Positions 28,374-33,652 of a stretch of 33,652 nt of DNA are shown piece by piece; position 1 is the stretch's first letter; every line of letters starts with the position of its first letter. The stretch comes from Novosphingobium sp. UBA6722. Its GTDB lineage: Bacteria; Pseudomonadota; Alphaproteobacteria; Sphingomonadales; Sphingomonadaceae. The notes beneath the pieces are model-generated. The model worked only from the letters and a program-made list of their open reading frames with translations, was not told where the DNA came from and searched no databases. Location of the stretch: assembly GCA_002454125.1 (NCBI GenBank), contig DKII01000113.1, positions 1 through 33,652 of the forward strand. Direction: 5' to 3'. Made by a program: the position numbers and the translations under genes.

Positions 28374-30704
28374 ATGGCCTTCTGGCTCGCCGCCAAACGC
28401 GAGGGGCAAGACAGCGACTGGATCCAGCGCTTTGATCCGCGCTTCTGGACCGTCGACTTCCCGCGCCCGATGATGGCCGCGCTGACCACCCCGGCGCCCG
28501 ATGCGCTGCGGGTGGACTGCGCCTTCCTGACCCAGGGCGACCTGGCCGGGCTGATCTGGGACAGCACCGACCGCTGGGACCACCCGCTGCTCGCCTATGC
28601 GGCCGACCAGGATTACTCGCGCACCACGCTGTCGTTCCGCTGGCGGTCGAGCGGGCTGATCCCGCTCGACGCGGTCAACGGCCCGACCCTGACGATCGAA
28701 GGCAAGGATGCCGCCGGGGCCGATCAGACCTGGTTCGTCCGGCTCTGGGCCTATGCCACCGGCACGCCCGAAGATGCCCAGGTCATCCTGCCCTTCTCTG
28801 CGCTCAATGCCGGGTGGGAGGGCGATGGCTCGGCGGTCCATCCCGCCGCGATCGATCGCCTTTTCATCTCGCTCACGCCGCCGGGCCACGTCCCGGGCAG
28901 CACCACCGCGCTCGGCGCGCCGGTCGAGGGCTGGGCCGAGCTCTCGCAGATCCGCTGCGATGGCGCACGTTCGATGCTCGCGATTGGCGATGTGATCGTG
29001 CCGCCGCACGGCATTGCCATGGCGAGCGGCTATGACGATGCCTACAACCAGGCCCCCGCGCGGCTGATCCGCACCGCGCGCCAGCTCGGCTATCGTGGCA
29101 GCCTGCTGCACTACCTCGGCATGAGCCATTTCATGCGGCTGGCCATGAGCGGCGGCGAACCGCAAGTCGTCACCACCGGCGATCGGCTTTGCACCCCGGC
29201 GCGCGCCTGGCACACCGAATGGCTGGCATTAGCCAAGGCCGCCGGGTTCAGCCCGATCCTCTCGCTGTCCTACGAGCTGTTCGCGCAGTACTGCCCGGCC
29301 ACCTGGCAGCAGCGCGCCAGCAATGGCGATCCGGCGCGGACCGGTTGGGTGCCGCCCTCGGCATTGCTCTCACCCGCCAGCGCCCCGGCGATGGCCTGGC
29401 TGCAAGCGGTCGGCACGGCCTTTGCCGGGCTGATGAAAGCGGCTGGCCTGCCGGTCCGCTTCCAGGTTGGCGAGCCGTGGTGGTGGGTCATGGCCGATGG
29501 CCGACCGTGCCTCTACGACGATGCTGCCAAGGCTGCTTTCGGCGGCAATCCGGTGGTGATTGCCGACCTGCGTGCGAACCTGACCGCGCCGCAAAAGGCG
29601 CTGCTCGATCAGGCCGGCGCCGTGCTTGCCAGCTCGACGCTGGCGCTGCGCGATGCGGTCCGCACCGCGGCCAGCCCAGGCACCGCCGAAGTCCTGCTGC
29701 TCCCGTTCCTGCCGACCGTGCTCGACCCCGCCATGCCTGAAGCGCGGCGGGCCAATCTGCCACTCGGCTGGGCCAGTCCGGCCTTCGACCGGCTGCAGAT
29801 CGAGGACTATGACTGGCTGACCGCCGGGGCCGATGCCGCGCGCCGTGCCGGCTATGCCCTGGCCGAAAGCCGGCTCGGTTATCCGCCCGCCCAGACCGAC
29901 TACCTCGCCGGCTTTGTCCTGATGCCCGAGCAGCGCGAGCAGTGGCGGCTGATCGATGCCGGGCTTGACGAAGCCGCGGAGCGCGCAGCGCACGAACGGT
30001 TTGTCTGGGCCATGCCGCAAGTCTGCCGCGACGGCTTCACCCGCCTGCCCCCTTCCAGCGACGAGGATGCCATGCTGCCCTTCGATGACATTGCCTATCC
30101 GCTCGCGCTTGGCCGCGATGCGACGGTGGTTCCCGAGTTTTCGACCAGCGTTGCCACCACCGCCTCGGGCTACGAACGCCGCAACAGCCTGTGGTCCGAT
30201 GCGCGGCTGCGCTTCGATGTTGGTCCCGGCATCCGTTCGGAGGCCGAGCTTGGCGTGCTGCTGGCCTTCTTCCGCGCCCGCCGGGGCGCGGCGCGCGGCT
30301 TTCGCCTGCGCGATCCGACCGACTTCAGCTCCAACGCCATGACCGGCACGCCAACCGCCACTGACCAGCTGCTCGGCACGGGCGACGGGCTCCGCTCCAG
30401 CTTTCCGCTGGTCAAGCGCTATGGCAGCGGTGCGGCTGAACAGGTCCGCCGGATCACCCGGCCTGAGGCGGCGAGTATAACGGTCAGCGTCAACGCTGCG
30501 CCTGCGGCCGGATGGACCCTGGCAGCGGGCGGCGTGATCAACTTTGCCCAGCCGCCCGCCATTGGCGCAGTGGTCCGCGCCGGGTTCCTGTTCGACGTGC
30601 CAGTGCGCTTTGCCGATGACCGGCTGGAAATCGCCGGGGCTGATTTTGCCGCCGGTGAAGCGCCGTCGGTGCCGATCGTCGAGCTGCGTGAGGACAGCCA
30701 GTGA
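28374..30704 (+). CDS. GTA g12: DUF2460 distal tail protein with large N-terminal extension
   Basis: The 776-residue protein ends in a DUF2460 domain (about 565-776): FDDIAYPLALGRDATVVPEF, GYERRNSLWSDARLRFDVGP and RARRGAARGFRLRDPTDFSS. RcGTA g12 is little more than this domain (about 210 residues). The preceding 560 residues are extra here. Residues about 30-205 look like a beta-rich jelly roll (TTLSFRWRSSG, VRLWAYATG, WAELSQIRCDG). Residues about 206-545 look like a TIM barrel of glycoside-hydrolase type, with GIAMASGYDDAYNQAP, YRGSLLHYLGM, PILSLSYELFAQYCPATW, VRFQVGEPWWWV and DRLQIEDYDWLT. The E in GEPWWW and the ED in QIEDYDW lie where barrel catalytic acids often are. Sheath-like tail proteins with TIM barrels are an alternative parallel. 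The stop overlaps g13 by 4 nt. Confidence 0.88.
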   Translation: MAFWLAAKREGQDSDWIQRFDPRFWTVDFPRPMMAALTTPAPDALRVDCAFLTQGDLAGLIWDSTDRWDHPLLAYAADQDYSRTTLSFRWRSSGLIPLDAVNGPTLTIEGKDAAGADQTWFVRLWAYATGTPEDAQVILPFSALNAGWEGDGSAVHPAAIDRLFISLTPPGHVPGSTTALGAPVEGWAELSQIRCDGARSMLAIGDVIVPPHGIAMASGYDDAYNQAPARLIRTARQLGYRGSLLHYLGMSHFMRLAMSGGEPQVVTTGDRLCTPARAWHTEWLALAKAAGFSPILSLSYELFAQYCPATWQQRASNGDPARTGWVPPSALLSPASAPAMAWLQAVGTAFAGLMKAAGLPVRFQVGEPWWWVMADGRPCLYDDAAKAAFGGNPVVIADLRANLTAPQKALLDQAGAVLASSTLALRDAVRTAASPGTAEVLLLPFLPTVLDPAMPEARRANLPLGWASPAFDRLQIEDYDWLTAGADAARRAGYALAESRLGYPPAQTDYLAGFVLMPEQREQWRLIDAGLDEAAERAAHERFVWAMPQVCRDGFTRLPPSSDEDAMLPFDDIAYPLALGRDATVVPEFSTSVATTASGYERRNSLWSDARLRFDVGPGIRSEAELGVLLAFFRARRGAARGFRLRDPTDFSSNAMTGTPTATDQLLGTGDGLRSSFPLVKRYGSGAAEQVRRITRPEAASITVSVNAAPAAGWTLAAGGVINFAQPPAIGAVVRAGFLFDVPVRFADDRLEIAGADFAAGEAPSVPIVELREDSQ

Positions 30705-31522
30705 GCCGGGTCTGGTTCGATACCCAGCTTGAAACGGTCGCGCCGTTCTGGCGAATCCTGCGCTGCGACGGGGTGGCGCTGGGCTTCACCGCGCATGACC
30801 GTGACCTGTGGTTCGAGGGCGTCAATCATCGCGCAACGCCGGGCATGGTCCCTTCGGCCATTCGCCGCAGCGCCGACCTGGAGCCTGACAGCGCCGAGGT
30901 CGAAGGCGCGCTGAGCCACGATGCGCTGAGCGCCGAGGACCTGGCGCTGGGCCGGTTCGATGGCGCGCGGGTCCTGATCGGTCTGGTCGACTGGGAGACG
31001 CTCGAAAGCCACATCCTCTATCGCGGCAGCGTGGGCAGCATCGCCGAGGAGGCTGGCCGGTTCACCGCCGTGCTGCAATCGCGCAAGGCCGAACTGCAGT
31101 TCGATCCGGTGCCGCGCACCAGCCCGACCTGCCGCGCGGCATTCTGCGGCCCCGGCTGCACGCTCTCGCCAGCGCGTTTCACCCATGCGGTTCGCATCAC
31201 AGGTCACAACCTGGCCGCCAATGCCATTGCGCTGGAAACGTCGGTGCCGCTCAGCCTGCTGGCGGGCGGGACGTTGCGCTGGCTTGACGGGCCTTACGCC
31301 GGACAAAGCGCCGGGATCATCGCGCCGGGGCCGAATGGCCTTGTGCTCGACCGGCCGCTCGATCGCGCTATCACCGCTAGCACTGCCGCCTTGGCCCGCG
31401 AAGGGTGCGACCGCACCCTGGCGACCTGCGCCGCGCGGTTCGGCAACGCGCTCAATTTCCAGGGAGAGCCGTTCCTGCCTGGCAACGATCAGCTGGCCCG
31501 CTACGCCAGCCCGGCGCAGTGA
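30701..31522 (+). CDS. GTA g13: DUF2163 tail hub protein
   Basis: The 273-residue protein matches the DUF2163 family of GTA and phage baseplate hubs: LETVAPFWRILRCDGVALGF, TAHDRDLWFEGVNHRATPGM, SAEVEGALSHDALSAEDLAL, GRFDGARVLIGLVDWE, and the cysteine-rich C-terminal half with SPTCRAAFCGPGCTLSPARF and a final CDRTLATCAARFGNALNFQG. In the RcGTA structure the four cysteines hold an iron-sulfur cluster; here C residues are kept in CRAAFCGPGC and CDRTLATC. Its stop overlaps g14 (GTGA). Confidence 0.92.
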   Translation: MSRVWFDTQLETVAPFWRILRCDGVALGFTAHDRDLWFEGVNHRATPGMVPSAIRRSADLEPDSAEVEGALSHDALSAEDLALGRFDGARVLIGLVDWETLESHILYRGSVGSIAEEAGRFTAVLQSRKAELQFDPVPRTSPTCRAAFCGPGCTLSPARFTHAVRITGHNLAANAIALETSVPLSLLAGGTLRWLDGPYAGQSAGIIAPGPNGLVLDRPLDRAITASTAALAREGCDRTLATCAARFGNALNFQGEPFLPGNDQLARYASPAQ

Positions 31523-31932
31523 GCGGCGCCGGCCTGGCCCGCGCCGCCGCAAGCTTCATCGACTGTCCGTGGCGTTTGCATGGCCGCGATCCGGACACCG
31601 GGCTCGACTGCATTGGCGTGCTGGCCGCTGCCTTGGAACGGATCGACCGGCCGGTTGTGCTGCCGACCGGCTATCCGCTGCGGTTGCGCCGGCTGGATGG
31701 GTGGCTGCCGGATCCCGCTTCGCTTGGTTTCGCAAGCGCAACTGGCACGCTCCAAGCGGGTGACGTGGTCCTGCTGCAACCCGGTCCGGCCCAGGTTCAC
31801 CTTGCGATCGCCGCCGAACGTGGCGGCTGGATTCACGCCCATGCCGGGCTGCGCCGCATCGTCCACCAATCCGCGCTGCCATCGTGGCCGGTTCTTGGCC
31901 AGTGGCGCCTCATTTCAACCAGGAAGGTCTGA
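31519..31932 (+). CDS. GTA g14: NlpC/P60 cell-wall peptidase
   Basis: From a GTG at 31519, overlapping the g13 stop by 4 nt, the product is 137 residues. A longer frame from 31405 would lie inside g13 and has no family resemblance. Catalytic Cys is C31 (GLDCIGVL) and His is H94 (QVHLAIAA), with H106/H108 (WIHAHAG) as the likely third group. In the RcGTA tail this enzyme sits in the hub and cuts peptidoglycan cross-links so the DNA can enter the recipient's periplasm. Confidence 0.93.
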   Translation: MSGAGLARAAASFIDCPWRLHGRDPDTGLDCIGVLAAALERIDRPVVLPTGYPLRLRRLDGWLPDPASLGFASATGTLQAGDVVLLQPGPAQVHLAIAAERGGWIHAHAGLRRIVHQSALPSWPVLGQWRLISTRKV

Positions 31933-31936
31933 TCGC

Positions 31937-33652
31937 ATGGCTACGCTTGTCTTCAGTGCAATCGGCGCTCTGGTTGGTGGACCGTTTGGCGGCTCGATCG
32001 GGGCCCTGGTCGGGCGCCAAGTCGACGCCTTGCTGTTCAAGCCGGCTGCTCGAGAAGGGCCGCGCCTGACCGAACTGACGCTTTCTGCCTCCAGCTATGG
32101 CCTCAGCGTCCCGCGCCAGCACGGCCGGGTGCGCACAGGCGGGCAGGTAATCTGGGCGACCGACCTGGTTGAGGCCAGGAACCGTCAGGGCAATGGCAAG
32201 GGCCGCCCGGCGACCATCACCTATACCTATTCTGCCTCATTCGCCGTTGCAGTCTCAAGCCGTCCGATCGAGGGGATTGGCCGGATCTGGGCTGATGGCA
32301 AGCTGCTGCGCGGGGCGGCGGGGGATCTCAAGGTGGGCGGGTCCATGCGGGTCCATGCCGGCCACGGTGACCAGCCCGCCGACCCGCTGCTCGCCGCCGC
32401 CGAAGGAGGGACATGCCCAGCCCATCGGGGCCTGGCCTATGTGGTGTTCGAGGACTTGCAGTTGGCCGAGTATGGCAACCGCATTCCGGCGCTAAGCTTT
32501 GAAGTCTTTGCGGATTCCGCTCCGCTTTCATTGCAGGTCATGCTCGATCCGGTGGTGCCGGACTGCGATGCCGAAGTGGCGCTGGATGGGCTGGAAGGTT
32601 TGACCATCGAAGGCTCACCGGCCGAACTGCTCACCCTGCTCGATCCGATCTATCCGCTCGATTGCGATGCCTGTGACGCGCAGCTGACGATCCGGCCCGA
32701 GCGCAGCCAAAGCGCCCCGCTCGCGCTCCCCGAGCCGGCCCTGGCCAGTGCCAGCGACGACTTTGGTGGCAAGGCCGGCTTCGCCCGCAATCGCGCGCTC
32801 GGCGGCGAAGCACCGCTCAGTGTCCTGCGCCACTACGATCCCGATCGCGACTACCAGCCGGGTGTGCAGCGCGCCAATGGCGCACCAGCGCCCGGCCAGC
32901 CGCGCGTGCTCGAACTGCCGGCGACAATCGCGGCACCTGCCGCCCGGCGGCTGGTCGATGCCGCCGCCCGTCGCCGCGCCTGGGCGCAACATACGCTGGC
33001 CTGGCGCGTCAGCCAGCTCGACCCCGCGATCCGCCCCGGCACCGTTGTGACCCTGCCCGGCGAGCAGGGGCAATGGCGGGTACGCGCTTGGGAATGGCGC
33101 ACCGAAGGCGTCGAACTGAAGCTTGAACGGCTTGCGCCAGCCGCGCCCGATCCCGCCGGGGCAACCGATCCCGGACGCGTCGGCAGCGATCCCGATCTGC
33201 TGTCTTCGCCAACAACGCTGGTGGCGTTCGAACTGCCGTGGGACGGCAACCCGGCAACCCCCTTGCCGCAACTCTACGCCGCCGTTGCCGCCAGCGGCGG
33301 CTGGAGCGGGGCGAGCTTGCTGGTCGATCAGGGCGACGGTGCGTGGGCACCGCTTGGCACCAGCAGCCGCGGCAAGGCGGTGATCGGCACCAGCCTCGAC
33401 GCCTTGCCAGGCGGATCGACCCTGCTGTTCGATCGTCGCTCGGCAGTCACGGTCACGCTGCTTGATCCGGCCGCCCAGCTTGGCAACGCGACCCTGCGCC
33501 AGCTAGCTCAGGGCGCCAACAAGGCGTTGCTTGGCAATGAGTTGATCCAGTTCGCCGACGCAACCCCGCTGGGTGCAGGGCAATGGCGGCTGTCCGGCCT
33601 GCTCCGCGGTCGTGGCGGGACCGAGCATGCCGTCAGCACGCACCAGACGGGC
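31937..33652 (+). CDS. GTA g15: tail hub/host-specificity megatron protein (cut at right edge)
   Basis: An ATG at 31937 behind AGGAAGG opens a frame of 572 codons that runs off the window. The N-terminus MATLVFSAIGALVGGPFGGS with LVGRQVDALLFKP, then GLSVPRQHGRVRTGGQVIWA and RPATITYTYSASFAVAVSSR, is that of GTA/phage hub proteins (phage-tail_3 type). The frame already reaches LSGLLRGRGGTEHAVSTH at about 550-570, a motif usually found late in these proteins, so this homologue seems far shorter than RcGTA g15 (about 1,300 residues) and to lack the internal GTA TIM-barrel region. It forms the tail tip and contacts the recipient cell surface. Confidence 0.88.
   Translation, partial: MATLVFSAIGALVGGPFGGSIGALVGRQVDALLFKPAAREGPRLTELTLSASSYGLSVPRQHGRVRTGGQVIWATDLVEARNRQGNGKGRPATITYTYSASFAVAVSSRPIEGIGRIWADGKLLRGAAGDLKVGGSMRVHAGHGDQPADPLLAAAEGGTCPAHRGLAYVVFEDLQLAEYGNRIPALSFEVFADSAPLSLQVMLDPVVPDCDAEVALDGLEGLTIEGSPAELLTLLDPIYPLDCDACDAQLTIRPERSQSAPLALPEPALASASDDFGGKAGFARNRALGGEAPLSVLRHYDPDRDYQPGVQRANGAPAPGQPRVLELPATIAAPAARRLVDAAARRRAWAQHTLAWRVSQLDPAIRPGTVVTLPGEQGQWRVRAWEWRTEGVELKLERLAPAAPDPAGATDPGRVGSDPDLLSSPTTLVAFELPWDGNPATPLPQLYAAVAASGGWSGASLLVDQGDGAWAPLGTSSRGKAVIGTSLDALPGGSTLLFDRRSAVTVTLLDPAAQLGNATLRQLAQGANKALLGNELIQFADATPLGAGQWRLSGLLRGRGGTEHAVSTHQTG

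Larger units (their letters stand above)
20218..33652 (+). mobile_element. Gene transfer agent structural cluster (Rhodobacter-type), right end outside window
   Basis: Sixteen plus-strand genes (one of them a 50-residue ORF in the g7 slot) follow the order of the Rhodobacter capsulatus GTA head-tail cluster g1 to g15. There is no integrase, repressor, replication or lysis gene within the cluster. Composition matches the host, and nearly every junction overlaps by 1 to 17 nt. This is what is expected of a domesticated, vertically inherited GTA that packages random host DNA rather than a prophage. Whether particles are made cannot be told from sequence. A 446-bp gap between terL and portal breaks the otherwise compact arrangement. 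Confidence 0.92.

Noticed and set aside
20218..33652. Active temperate prophage
   Set aside because: No integrase, repressor, replication or lysis genes, host-like composition, and gene order identical to gene transfer agents. The integrase at 1-651 is about 20 kb away and separated by housekeeping genes.
1..33652. tRNA or rRNA genes
   Set aside because: No T-loop/acceptor pattern or rRNA-like stretch was noticed, though a covariance-model scan was not possible.

Overview
The window looks like a GC-rich alphaproteobacterial chromosome, most likely from the order Sphingomonadales (Sphingomonadaceae or Erythrobacteraceae). The grounds are CtrA and DivK cell-cycle regulators, a serine palmitoyltransferase with its own acyl carrier protein (sphingolipid synthesis, typical of sphingomonads), a DksA with a single zinc-finger-region cysteine, many GANTC sites, and a large Rhodobacter-type gene transfer agent (GTA) cluster. 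Genus cannot be fixed from sequence alone.

Layout. 1-793: the N-terminal two thirds of a tyrosine-recombinase integrase, running off the left edge, with a helically phased set of 11-bp repeats upstream. This is probably the edge of an integrated element sitting 3' of trmB. 794-6970: housekeeping and regulatory genes: trmB, a membrane-anchored HTH protein, ctrA with its terminator and a likely autoregulated promoter, a DUF4112 membrane protein, an orphan solute-binding lipoprotein, a PilZ protein, dksA, and a small Sel1 protein behind a near-consensus CtrA box. 6974-10250: a tightly overlapping five-gene minus-strand operon (DUF3572, HAD hydrolase, RidA, GDPD, FemAB-like acyltransferase), whose first start codon overlaps that of the divergent divK. 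10693-11409: an unrecognised, AT-richer gene with a duplicated 15-bp element. 11490-13722: ACP, serine palmitoyltransferase and an SDR reductase, a probable sphingoid-base operon. 13806-20152: two secreted TPR/helical-type proteins, a secreted serine hydrolase with a C-terminal starch-binding-like domain, a GST and a YqaA-family membrane protein; the last three form an operon.

20218-33652 (right edge): an almost complete GTA structural cluster in canonical order: TerS, TerL, portal, g3.5, protease, capsid, head-tail connector, a very short g7-position protein, DUF3168 tail terminator, tail tube, two chaperones, a short tape measure, g12 to g14, and the first 572 codons of g15. Nearly all neighbours overlap by 1 to 17 nt, so it reads as one translationally coupled operon from a promoter near 20241-20269, with a perfect palindrome just upstream. 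Three things interrupt this plan: a 446-bp insert between terL and portal carrying an antisense 45-residue ORF with a strong ribosome binding site; a terminator-like hairpin plus 13-bp tandem repeats just before the capsid gene; and a double hairpin just after it. The g12 protein is enlarged by about 560 N-terminal residues that look like a jelly roll plus TIM-barrel module, while g15 seems to lack the large internal region of its Rhodobacter counterpart.

Assignments rest on motif recognition and gene order read by eye. No database search was possible.
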